A program made the translations under genes and the position numbers. Below, one piece after another: positions 14,106 to 25,471 of a DNA stretch of 64,000 bases (within the stretch, counting starts at the first letter, position 1; every line of letters starts with the position of its first letter). The notes beneath the pieces were generated by a model. The model was given only the letters and a program-made list of their open reading frames with translations. It was not told the origin of the DNA and did not search any database. Location of the stretch: contig JAUTDP010000008.1 of the NCBI GenBank assembly GCA_033439795.1, positions 1,984,001 to 2,048,000 of the forward strand. The letters run 5' to 3'. The DNA is from Sordaria brevicollis. Lineage: Eukaryota > Ascomycota > Sordariomycetes > Sordariales > Sordariaceae.

Positions 14106-17100
14106 TTACTGCCATGCTACACCCGTTCCTCCGCTAATCCTCTACCATGGTTCAGGTTGACGATCTTGGTGATACCCGCGGTCATCATCCTACCGATACC
14201 CGCGGTTGTCACCGCCGCCACGATATCCGCCACCGCCGCCGTAACCTCCACGGCTGTCGTACCCACGGTCCTGACGCGGTGGTCCCCTGTACTGGTTACC
14301 CTGACCTTGGTAGCCACCGCGACCGCCTCCCTGGCCGTACTGCTGTCCCTGGTAGCCCTGGGGCGGAGGAGGCGGGAGGGCATACCTGTTATCTTGGTAC
14401 CCCCCGCGATTGTTGTTGTAACCACCGTATCCACCGCCGCCGGGAGCACCACCATAGGCGCCGGGCGGAGGAGGGGGAGGTCCAACTCCAAATCCGGCAA
14501 GACCGGGCGGCGGAGGAGGCTGCCAGCCGGGAGGAGGACCATACGAATCCCGTGGCTGACCACCGTATCCGCCGCCGCCATTGTGACCACCGTTGTGGTA
14601 GCCGCCACCGTTTCCGCCATATCCTCCCCTGCCTCCGCCGCGACCTCCTCCACCTTGGTATCCGCCGCGACCACGTCCACCTCCTCCCTGGTAACCACCG
14701 CCAGGCGCATAGTTGATGGGCTCGTTCCTTCCATTGTAGCTGTTGTTGCTCAGTGGCACTCCGCCGTAGCTTCTTCCTGAGCGCGATGCCTTGCCCTTTA
14801 GAATGTCGATATCGCTCCGAGTCAAAGCCGGTGTGGGCATCTGCACCCCTCTAAGGAGCATCGACTTATGCGTATGCGAGCAGTCAGGGAAGAAGTAGTA
14901 CACCATGAGTGAGCGATCATAGTCCACGTCAGGCATTGAGTTTCTGCTCAACGGATAAACCAGCGAGCCGTGCGGCACATACCCATCAATCTTCTCGACC
15001 GTACCCGAGAGGCCAGCACTCTTGGTGGGATCCAGCTCGAACTTGGTCGTGCCTTGCTTCTTGGAGTAGAACTGGCTCGTAATGTGATCATACAACGTGG
15101 GATGAGAGTCAGACAGGAGCAGATAGTCCTTGCCCGGCGCGTTCCGAAGTTGATCCTCTGGGCTCAAGAGATGGTTTTTGGTCTCCATCGCAGTCAGTAG
15201 ACGAGGCATGTCAATGAAGGGAAGGAGGGCAACACCCTGCCAAGCCATCTTCTTGCCGTTGAGGTCGATCTCAAAGTCTTCGGGATAGAAATCGCGAATC
15301 TCGCTGTCCTCATCAGTCATCAAAGGGTGAAACACCTCGGGGATAGCGTGGCGCGATGCAGCCGGAAGGACACTCATAAGTTGCTCAAAGGGGCGCGAGA
15401 TTCTACCCTTCTCAAACTTGATCTCCATTTTGCCGAGATCAACAAAGTCCGCAGCGAACGGCGCGTAATGGTAGGGGTAGAACCACTCCCATGAGGGGCA
15501 GCCCTGGAAATAGTACTCCAAAACCCACGCAAGACCTTCGGCATACGCACGACCAACCTTGTGACGGAAGTCAATGTCCTTACGGTCAACCTTGAACTTC
15601 TGCTCATAGTACCGATCCGCATAGCCCTCCTCCCAGAGCCTGACAGAATCGGTAGGCTCAGCATCACTCTCGCTGACCTCGGTCACCTCGGAACTGCTCG
15701 CCTCGGGACCGGTAGCAGCATCCTCGATAAGCTCCGCCTTTCTTTTGCCCAGGGCGGTTGGGAGAGCTGCTTGCTCTTCGGTGGCCGGAGCGGCCGCAGC
15801 AGCATCCGGAGCCGCAGTAGTCTCGGCAGGAGTCTCAGTGGACTCGGCACTCTTTTGTGCCATCAGGTTCTTGATCTGATCCTTGAGCACGCTAGCGGCA
15901 CTCTTGTTGGCAACATTGGCCTCGTCAACCGCCTTGCGGTTCACCACCATGTCGTGAGTAATCGAGGGTTGGGGCACCTTGCCCGGAAATTCGTTGATCT
16001 TATGGAAGGAAAATCCAGCTGGCGGGCCGCTGTTTTCGGCCGCCTGGCGTATTTGCCTGCTGCCCTGGGCTCTCCTCTGGCGGGCCTCGTCAGCAAGCTT
16101 GCGCCTCTTGAAACCGGCCTCTCGGCGGTCTTCGGCCTCCTTTCTCCTCCTGAAAATGGCATCCTCCTGCTTGGCCAAGCCGGCCATAATATACTGGACG
16201 CGTTCAAGGTCCGCATGGCCATCCTTGGTCAAATATCCACCCATGACGGGCAGATTGTCTTTCCAGATCGCGGTAAGGGTATCAATGCCGTTTTCCCTGA
16301 TTTCCAATGCTGGCAAGTGAGGCAAGAAATCGTTTCCGACGAAGAAGCACATGAAGACCCAGTCGTCGATGGCCCTCTCCAAGTTAAACTGGAAGGGAAG
16401 GCCAGGAACGTCAAGCTCAACAGCGAGGTACTCACGAAGGATGGAAACGTGAAGCCAAATAAAGGGCTTGAGAGGAACAACCGCGTCCTTCTCGTCGAAC
16501 TCGCCATTCTTCTCCTTTGCCTCGCCCTTGCAGTTCATGGCATCATGTCCCTTTTGGCCGCAGATCTTGCACAGTCTGGGCCTGCTATCTTGGGCAAAGA
16601 CGTCTTCACGCAGAACACGGAAATGGGGCTCGTGCGTGGCCAAGCCAAGCATGATTAAATCGGCGTCGAGTCCATAGATGACGTGCCGAGTATTGGGGTC
16701 ATGGTTGGGAGAACCACGCTGGGAGCGAACGAACTCCATGATTTTGTGTTCACCCTCACCCGGAACAGTGGCGTCGGAAATGATGACCTTCATGTTGGCC
16801 CAGGCAGGGTCGGTATTCAGCTTGTAAGAACACCAATACCGGAGACTAGCAGCGAGGATGTCCATGAAGGGTGTGCCGGGAGTAATGGAGTTGGAATCGA
16901 AAACCTTCTTGACGACGGTCTCTACGGATTCTTCCTGCTGAGGCCTGCCATTCTGCTTCTTGAGCAACTCGATGAATTTTTGCTTGTCTTCCTCCTTTTC
17001 CTTGGCTTCCTGGGCAGCACGGAATCGTCTAGACCGCTGCTGATTCATTTTAGCTCTAGGGGCAACGCCATCTGTGGGTGACAATGTGTTAGTCCATTTG

Positions 17101-17451
17101 TTTTGGAAGGAAAAGGGGTGTAATAAGAAAAAAGTACTAACCAACAGCGATCATGAGGAGCTTTCGAGGGCGGACCATGTTGACGACGCGGTCAGTGTAC
17201 TTGAAGACCTCGACCATCATCTCTTCCTCATCCTTGGGAGCGGGGCGGTCCTCGGGGTGAGAGCAAGGATGGACAATACCGTTCATGTCGAGATACAGGT
17301 TGTCAAACTCCTCGTTGTTGGGATTGGGCTTGGTCGCGTCCACGGGAATGACGGTGCCATCGGGCATGGTAATCGGCTGTTCCTCGATGACGGGCGAGAT
17401 AATCTTGGGATACTTGGTGGAAAGCCACCTAAAAGCCGCCGGGATACCCAT
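14106..17451 (-). CDS. rat-1: 5'-3' exoribonuclease 2 (Rat1/Xrn2), nuclear
   Basis: Processive 5'-3' RNase that trims pre-rRNA and snoRNAs and drives torpedo termination of RNA polymerase II. Exon 1 is 17142-17451, a 70-nt intron follows, and exon 2 starts at 17071; the junction restores [19 protein letters not shown]. Catalytic acidic motifs are present: [32 protein letters not shown] and [16 protein letters not shown] knuckle, [14 protein letters not shown] (~residue 270), marks the Rat1 branch rather than cytoplasmic Xrn1. From ~895 the tail is Gly/Pro/Tyr-rich with RGG and GGY repeats. If exon 2 runs to its first stop (14190) the protein has 1063 residues. A GTAGGA...TTAG intron (14134-14193, 60 nt) would instead remove that stop and give 1071 residues ending GGTGVAWQ at 14106. 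I give the outer limit; which end is used is unresolved. Confidence 0.93.
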
Positions 17452-18682
17452 CTTGCAAAGGCGATCGAGTGGTCACACGAATAGCACTTGTAGGTAGGGA
17501 CGGTAGTTTGGATGTAGTTGGTTATAAAATATGATAGGTAGTTGTCGCGGAACTAGCTAGCAGTGGCCGCTGGATGCCGCGAAAATGATCGGAGGTAGTC
17601 GCTGGAAGAAATATAAATTCTCTGAGAGCGAACGTAGAGGTAGGCGATGGATGATGTTAGAAATATAATCGGTCGAAAGGATCGGTCGGCAACAGTGGTG
17701 ACGATTGCACGGCAACTGGCAAGATGACCGAATGAAGCCACCAAGGTTCACCTGTTCAAGAAAAGGTGAAACTTGTAAAAGAACACGCCTTGTCAAATCT
17801 TTAAACCCAAAGAATCCGGGCTAAAATTAAAAAGAAAGCGGTCCTTGCAGCAATGCCCGTTGAATCAGAGCGATTGCAGAAAGCTGAGTGGTGAAGTGGC
17901 AGTGGGATGAACTGGGAGAGAATGACGGGACCGGACGCGAGCTCTGACAATTGCGAAAGAATTCAAGGGTTCAAAGAGTGCCAAGACCATGCGGCAAGGG
18001 GGCGATAAGAGCCGATAAGGCAGTTACTGCCGCCACAGTCGCCAGTTATCCGCTTATCGCAACCATGTACGACGATGTACTGGTAGCAGTTATACCTACT
18101 AACAAAGTGCTGTACTTGCAGGACGGGGCGCATGAGCCGTAGAGGTTCACAAAGAAATCTGAGGCGCAAGACACCGCAGCTGCGTAGCACTCTTCTAATG
18201 GAACCATAATACCAAATGATCCCCCAATTGCTGTGAGGGCTGGAATATCTGTTTGAAAGGACCACGTTGCCTGGACGGAAGCTGTGCCTGGTGACGCTGT
18301 GCTTTTTAACATCAGAACTGGAAGCCCAGGCAGGCAACCTAAGCAGGGATCCTTCCATCTTTCAATCGTGTTGTCCAATTCATAACCTAGAGGCCCCGGT
18401 AGACAAAAGGGCAGTGCAGTTGCTATAGCGTACTTGCCCCTCGCTGTAGCTATAGTGCTCTGCTCTAAAGTCTAAAAGACACTTTGCTGTCATCAACAGG
18501 GGCCGACCACTCAGGTACCCCTGACTGACACCCGACGACGCAAGAGGCCGTGAACCGTTCGACCTCTCCCGTCCTCGACCTTAGGTTCCCAGCATGCGCG
18601 CACCCCGCCGTACTACGACACCATGATTCTCCAGTCCCTCCATGGCATCTAATAAACTAATCCACTACCTCTATCCTCGAAC
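17452..18682. other. Divergent promoter region between rat-1 and uso-1
   Basis: Head-to-head arrangement, so this 1.2 kb should carry both promoters and leaders. No long frame has coding character. A hypothetical 131-codon minus-strand frame at ~18.0-18.36 kb has no recognisable domain. No strong TATA box was identified. Confidence 0.5.
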
Positions 18683-21600
18683 ATGTTCTCGACCATCACG
18701 ACTGCCCCGGCCAAGCAGTCGGTGAGCGAAACCATTGCCGTCCTCAGCGGCCGCCTCAACACGGCAACCCTCCTCGAAGACCGTCGCGCCGCCATCCTCG
18801 GTCTGCGCAGCTTCTCCAAGCAGTACCCGGCCTCGGTAGCTTCTGGTGCTCTACGAAGCCTCATTGGCAGCCTCAGCAGGGATGGCGAGGATGTCGACAC
18901 GGTCAAGGTGGTCCTCGAGACCCTCCTGATGCTCTTCAGCCCCAACGAAGACAGCCCCGAAGCTTCAGAGGAGATTGCGCTGTGGCTCGCCGACGAGTTC
19001 ACCCAGCGCCAGGAGAACATCACGCTGCTGCTCGACCTGCTCGACACCACCGACTTCTACTCGCGACTCTACTCGCTCCAGCTGCTCTCCCACATACACT
19101 TTGCCCGGACAGAGAGAACCGAAGAATGCGTCCTCGTTGCGCCCCTGGGCATCCCTAGGCTGGTTGCCGTGCTCGACGACAGGCGAGAGGCTGTCCGGGA
19201 TGCTGCCATCAGTCTGCTGATCGATCTTACCGCCGAATCCGTCGACATTCAGAAACTGGTGGCATTCGAAAAGGGATTCGAGCGCATCTTCGACATCATC
19301 AACAATGAGGGAGGTCTCGTCGATGGCGCAAGGGTGGTGGAGGATTGCTTGATCTTGTTGGCGAACTTGCTTCGTCTCAACTCGTCCAACCAGTCCAATG
19401 TCAGGGAAATGGGGTTCATTGCGCGGCTTGCACAGCTATTAAGGAGTACCTACAAGGGCATCACGGACGGGGAGGAGGTTGCGCAATGGGCCGAGGAACA
19501 GCGAAACAGAAACATATATGCTTTGCTTGCGCTGATACGGCTGTTTTTGGTTCCTGGCGCGGCTGGAACTCCTGCGAACCAGATCGCGTTCCTAAACGAT
19601 CGTGTACTTGAAAATACCCTCCAGCTGGGATTTACCTTTGGAGTTGACCTTCCGATAAGAGCGGAAGCGCTCGCGGCTTGCGCAGACATGATCCGTGGTA
19701 ATGCCAAGTTGCAGGAGAGGTTTGCCGGGCAAGAGGTTCCCTCTCCGCTTGCAAACCCAGCAATGAACGGGCAACCTCAAGGCTCTCACTCGAACGGGGT
19801 GCCAAAAGTCTATGTTATTGACGGTCTGCTGGATCTGATCTTGGCCGTCAACTCGCTAATGGAGTTTGACTTGCGCATGGCTGCCTGCAACTGTCTCAAG
19901 GCCTACTTCAACAACCATGAGGAGATTCGCAAGCATTTCCTTACCAGAGCTATTCAGGGCCACAAGATGCAGGCCGATGAACTTACCAACATTTTTACGA
20001 CGTTGCTCCAGCCAGTACCAGAGCAGGTCACGGCAGATCCGTATAGGTACTGGTTCGCTGCTGTACTCATGCTTCATCTGCTTCACGAAAACCCTACGAC
20101 GAAGCACTTGGCCATGGAGGTTACAGAAGGAGACGAGGCGAGTGGCGAAGAAGTGGTTACGAGTATTCAAACCGTGGCATCCCATCTTCTCAGAAGTGTG
20201 GCCAGGAATGATGACCCTCGTGTTATTATCGGCTACCTAATGCTTCTTCTGTGCTGGTTGTTCGAGGACCTGGACGCAGTCAACGACTTCCTAGGAGAAT
20301 TCACCAACCTCCAAGGACTCATCCAAGCGGCCGTGGAGAACCCCAACGGCGACATCATTGTGCAAGGCCTCAGTGCCATGCTGATTGGTGTCGTCTACGA
20401 GTTCTCAACTAAAGACTCACCCGTTCCCCGCGCCAAAGTGCGCGAGATGGTCATGTCCCGCATGGGCCGCGACCGTTACGTGGACAAGTTAACGAGACTA
20501 CGTTCCTTCCCCTTGATGAGGGACTACGAGATTCTGCCTCAGAAGCTCGACCTCAGCCTCGACCAGAAGCTCCCCGATGTGTATCTGGACGACACCTTCG
20601 TCGAGTTTTTCAAAGACAACTACAGCCGCATTATTCGGGCTATCGACCGCGATCCGGGGCTCGAGATCTCCGTCATCACCAACGGCGTACAAAAGGGCAT
20701 CTCCCGCGAATTGGTTGACTCCCTGCGCGCCCAACTCGAGGAGAAAGACCGGGCGCTTGAGGACTTAGCCGCCGAGAAAGCCAGCCTCACCTCGCAGCTG
20801 GGACAGGAACAAGCCGACCACCGACGCACCAAGGAGCAGACTGCCTCTGACGTCCACCGCGCGAACGAAGCCGTCGAGCACATGCGCGTGCAGCTAGGCG
20901 CCAAAGACCACGCGATCCAGAACATCGAAGCGCTCGTCGCAACGCTCAAGCAGAACCTCTCCAAGGAGCAAGCCGAGCACCAGCGTTCTCGGGCCGAAAC
21001 AAACCGGCTCAAGACCGTCAACGATGGCCTGCAGCGCGCCCACGAGCAAGAAGTGAACAAGCTCACCAAGGATCTGCGCAGCAAGGAGGACGAGAGCAGG
21101 AAACTCTTCGAAGCCGCCCGCCGAGAAGCCAAGAACAAGGAAGACGAGCTGAACAAGCAGCACGCTGCCCAGATCAACAACCAGAAGCGCGAGCTCCAGA
21201 CCAAGATCGAGACTCTCCAGCGCGAGTATGCCGCCGAAAAGTCTGAACTTATCCAGCAGATCGAAGCAGCCCGTAAGGCAGCAGAGCAGGAAACCGAGCG
21301 TGCGGCCCGCAGGTTCGAGGCCGAGAAGGCTGACCTCAAGGCGACGATCAGTAGGATGGAAGTCGATCTAATGAAGGCGAACAAGGCGCGCACCGATGGC
21401 GAGAGCAAGGTCAAGGAGTTGGAGACTAAGCTGTCCAAGAATGCCGACGCGCTGAGTGCCGCGGAGAAGAAGTTGGCTGAAGTCGAAAAGACTGCCAAGT
21501 CTACTGCTTCTCAACTAGAAGAACTTGAACGCAAGCTCAAGGTCGCTGAAGAAGACAGGGAGGAAGCAGAACGCTTGCTCAAAGAAAAGGAAGACGCTCT

Positions 21601-22425
21601 GGAGACACTCGAAAAGACGCTGAAGGAGAAGGAAGATGCAGTTGCCGAGGCAGAAAAGCAACTAAAGGAGAAGGAGAATGCAGTCACGGAAGTGGAGAAG
21701 CAGCTGAAGGAGGCAGAGAAGCAGCTCAAGAACCAAACCGACGAGTTCGCCCAGACCAAGGAAAAGTTGGGGAAAGAAAAGGACGAAGCAATCAAGAAGG
21801 CCGTCGAAGCCGCCAAGAAGGAAGCCAAGAAGGAAGCCAACAAAGCGAAGAAGGCTGCAGCAGAAAACGCCGACGCAGCAGCCAACGCAGAAGCAGCTAC
21901 CGAAGCCCAAATCGAAGCCGCAAAGGCTGAAGCAGCCGCGGAAGCGACAGCGGCTGCTGAAGCCAAAGCGAAGGACATTGAAGCCCGTCTGCAAAAGGAG
22001 AAGGAGAACGCCCTCGCCGAAATCCGCAAACAGCTTGAAAAGGAAAGGGAAGAAGCTGTTTCCAAGGCGGTGGCTGATGCAGTCGCAAAGGCGGTCGACG
22101 ACGCGGTCAAGAAGGCCAAGAAGGAAGCTGAGGAGGAGGCTAAGAAGCAAGCGGAGAAGGACGTCAAGGCCGTTCAAGAGGCTAAGGAGAAGCTTGATGA
22201 AGAGCTCAAGAATGCGCAGAGCGAGAGGGACGATTTGTTGCTGCTGTTTGATGATTTGGAGGAGAAGAGGCAGAAGTATAAGGTATGCTATCCCGTTCTA
22301 GTAGAGTGTAACTGGATATGGACTGTGACTGACATGGTGATCTATAGGAACAACTTAAGAAACTTGGCCAAGAGGTTTCCGAAGATGAGGAGGAGGATGA
22401 TGACGAAGATGAGGATGATGAGTGA
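18683..22425 (+). CDS. uso-1: Vesicle-tethering protein Uso1/p115
   Basis: Long coiled-coil tether for ER-derived vesicles at the cis-Golgi, acting with Ypt1/Rab1 and SNAREs. Exon 1 is 18683-22282 (1200 codons). A 65-nt intron with a GACTGAC branch site (22283-22347) is followed by exon 2, 22348-22425, for 1225 residues. Residues 1-~680 form the armadillo-like head (LLDLLDTTDFYSRLYSLQLL and later repeats). Residues ~680-1190 are heptad-rich coiled coil heavy in Lys/Glu/Ala/Gln. The tail encoded by exon 2 is strongly acidic (SEDEEEDDDEDEDDE), the family hallmark, which confirms the splice; without splicing the frame ends in unrelated residues. The ATG is the first in frame, just before the conserved head. 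It is divergent from rat-1 and convergent with the WW-domain gene. Confidence 0.94.
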
Positions 22426-22824
22426 GTTCTGGGGCAGTAAGAACGGGCTAGACAAAAGCTGGTTTCACTGATGCTGGCACTGGTATATAAAATGCTTGAT
22501 AATGAAGCCTGTTTCGACTTGAACATATTTGCACAGCAGTGATCCGAAACAAGTATCTTATTCGTCCTAGGCTAAAAAAAAAGAAGACCTGTCCCAGCCC
22601 ACTCCCATAGTCATTTCCCATACCCATTCCATGCACAAAGACGCCAAACCAAACCCATAATCCATCAGGACGTCGTGAAGAAAAGAAATGCAGCGATTGC
22701 AAAGGAAATACGCTGCAGTATCTTGCAGCGCAATGGAAGGCTCTCTAATAAAACCCTGCTGCTGGAATTCGCGTGTCAAGCTCAGCTAGTGCTTGAGCAG
22801 GAGACTAGGTGGATATATGTGCGA
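22426..22824. other. Convergent 3' region between uso-1 and the WW-domain gene
   Basis: About 400 bp receiving transcripts from both sides. It includes an A-run near 22573 and no coding signal. Overlapping 3' UTRs are plausible. Confidence 0.5.
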
Positions 22825-23923
22825 TTAGAAGTCGTCACCACCAAAATCCATATCACCACCATCCTGACCATCATCTGTTTGGCATTCGTTAGCATAATCT
22901 CCTCACCACGAAAGGGGGTCAGACTTGGTCAGACTTACTATACCCATCCTGATAGATCTCCTGATCGTGATCATTCACCGCATCAGCAATCAGCGCGCCA
23001 CCCAGCACACCAGCACCCAAACCCAGCGCCGCACCACCCATCATGCCCATACCACCGCCGCCGCTTCTAGCGGGACGGCCGTAGGCCTGTTGGGTTGCGT
23101 AACCACCACCACCATAATAAGCTCCCTGCTGGGGCGGGTAACCACCATAGCCCTGCTGGGGAGGATATCCTCCATAGGCTCCCTGCTGTTGGGGATATCC
23201 TCCATATCCAACCGGCGGCTGTCCACCGTACGGAGCCGGGGAACCACCGTATGGTATGGGCGAATGTCCACCCTGCGGATGACCCGGGTATCCGTGGTGA
23301 CCTGAAGAAGAGCCGGATTGCTTAACCTTACCAGCCGCTCCGAAAATCTTGCCTAGGAAGGAACCCTTGGATCCACCGCGATCGTTCTGGTCCGGACGGG
23401 GCGGTAGTTGCGTAGGGAAGGATGAGGAGCCTGACTGAGATCCGGAGGGGGTGTGGGCGCGGTTGTTAGCGGCTGCTGCGGCGCGAGCGTCCTCTTCGGC
23501 TTGGAGTTGGCGCGCTAGGCGGGCGTCTTCGTCTTCGTATGACGAGCTACCGGCGTTACCACCGGGGCCGCCGGCGCGGTTGGCGGGGTTGTCGTAGGGG
23601 TTTGTCTTGGTGTCGCTTACGACGGGCTTGCTATCGCCTGCGGAGTAGGAAGGGGGAGGACCGGCGGGCGCGCCGGCATCGTCGCGGGGAGGGACGGCGG
23701 GCTCGGTGGGTTTTTCCCATTGGGACTTTTTGGTGTAGGTGTTTACGTAGAACCTGTTGCGATGAGTGTTAATGATGCGCTTGTTATTGATTATTTGCCC
23801 GAAATGAAAACGAAGGGCATGGGTAGCGACTCACCATTCTTTGTACTGATCATTCCATCGTGCCACCCAACCCTCGGGGACCTTGGGCGGGGGAGGACCG
23901 GGAGGAGGAACAAAGTCGGCCAT
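22825..23923 (-). CDS. WW-domain protein (Wwm1-like) with Gly/Tyr/Gln-rich tail
   Basis: Three exons: 23835-23923, 22939-23753 and 22825-22874 (introns 81 and 64 nt), 317 residues. The protein opens MADFVPPPGPPPP and has one WW domain at ~18-50: EGWVARWNDQYKEW spliced to FYVNTYTKKSQWEKP, with both signature tryptophans and the closing proline. The first intron splits the second-strand Trp codon. The middle is Ser/Pro-rich and followed by PQQQGAYGGYPP-like repeats. Near the C-terminus a glycine-rich hydrophobic stretch (MMGGAALGLGAGVLGGALIA) precedes an acidic end, GGDMDFGGDDF. This layout resembles yeast Wwm1, which genetically interacts with metacaspase; that role here is only inference. WW domains bind proline-rich ligands. 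Confidence 0.85.
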
Positions 23924-25471
23924 CGAACTGGTTACTGTTGTAGAGTAGGTTGGTGACTTGGTAAAGGTTTAGGTCGAGGAATCAAAAGGTTGCAAAGAAG
24001 GAGGATATCGGTCTCGTACGACTTGATTGTTGGTTGATGTCGCAAGAAAAGAGAAGAGGTGGATGACGAAGGAGGGGTCGGTCGGTTACAAGAAGTTTGT
24101 AAGTTCCGTGTAAGAGATGGGTTTCAAAGCGGGGGTTGGTATATAATTTATATGGCCTTCTCGCTTGTACCTGCGGTCACAATCTGGGCGCCGAGGATTC
24201 CAACAGAAGCAGATGGATGTAAAGAATATTTCTGAGATGAGTGAATGTGTCCAGAACACTAGACGGTCTTGGTATTGCGAAATGGAAGTTATTAATGCGA
24301 CTTGCGTAGGGATGTTGCTAGGTGGTGAAATACGTAGTGTGCCTTGAAGGGTAGCGTGGCGTTGCGACTGGAAGTGAACGTACGCTATGATGTCAACCAT
24401 CCAATGGCGATGCCAAGACTGGCGATTGCAAACGAGTAGTCCGGGCACACCAGACGGGATCACAGGAACGATAGAAGGCGGCAGGGGACACTGTCATTGA
24501 ACCAGTCCAAGCGGGCACAAAAGCCACGGGAAGAGCTCAGGAACCAACATGTTCCATACAATTGCACAATTGCACAGCCCCGTTCATGAGAGGGGTTCAG
24601 GTTGGCAAGGTATCGTGATGATTCAGCAACCTTTGGACTCCCCAGTGTAAACTGCGTGAACCCCGGCATCGGCTGCCCGGTGTTTCGGGAATAGTATACA
24701 GTTCTTCTTATATCGCAGGACGTATTTGACGAAACCAAGCCACTATAAGTGGCGAGCTTTTGAGAATGGGAGTTTGGAAGCTCGGGATTAGGCGCTTTGT
24801 ACACCCGCTCGAGACTCGATATCAGCATTTGTCACACGCTCTGTTGGATATCAGACTGAGGCCGCCCACGGTCCCGTTTATCCACGTTCGATGTTGTATC
24901 CCGCCATGTGATCAAGTCGATACCACTGCATATGGTTTTCGAGAACACCGGATAACTCTATGGTGGCTGTGCAAATCCAATTCTAGTTAGAGCCGCGCGT
25001 TAGGTAAAGGTCCAGGTCTGTCACTTCTCTTTCGTTGGCCGTCATCGGAGGTTTTCATGGTAAATCATTGATGATAGATCTCTCATATAGTCGCTATGTT
25101 ATGTCTCTTAACCACTAACCCTAACCCGAAGCCAACATGCACTCGATCAACCATCGTGTCTTCCTCGGTCTACCGACAACCATCTATAAAACCTTGAATA
25201 CTCCCTTCCTTCAGTTACACTAACAATGCAGCTTGGGTGATAATGCCCCCTACTCCAGCTATGCTCGGTAACAATAAGAGAAGTCGTCGCAATACATGTG
25301 CAGTCTCCGTACCCTTTCCTGCCTCGTCGTTCCCTGCGCTTGGGACCTCATGTTAATAGCCCCGAAAGATCAAATCAAACCCATCCCGTCATATCAAATC
25401 ATTCCATCATTATGCCAAAAGAGCAAGTTTGCAAACCATGTGGTAAGCCACCACCCGTAAGGCCTAGACCG
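23924..25471. other. Intergenic, promoter of the WW-domain gene and 3' side of the transporter gene
   Basis: About 1.5 kb between two leftward genes. A short CTAACCCTAACCC stretch near 25.12 kb resembles two telomere units but is too short to mean much. No coding sequence is supported. Confidence 0.45.

Noticed and set aside
14147..14780. Overlapping plus-strand frames of ~190-207 codons and a 205-codon minus-strand frame
   Set aside because: All are alternative readings of the Gly-codon repeats encoding the rat-1 C-terminal tail.
15561..16658. 365-codon plus-strand frame
   Set aside because: Antisense shadow of rat-1 with no domain.
20620..22167. Long Ser/Ala/Phe-rich minus-strand frames
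   Set aside because: Mirror image of the Lys/Glu/Ala coiled-coil codons of uso-1.
25110..25135. CTAACCCTAACCC telomere-like sequence
   Set aside because: Only about two units; expected by chance in 64 kb and not a telomere.
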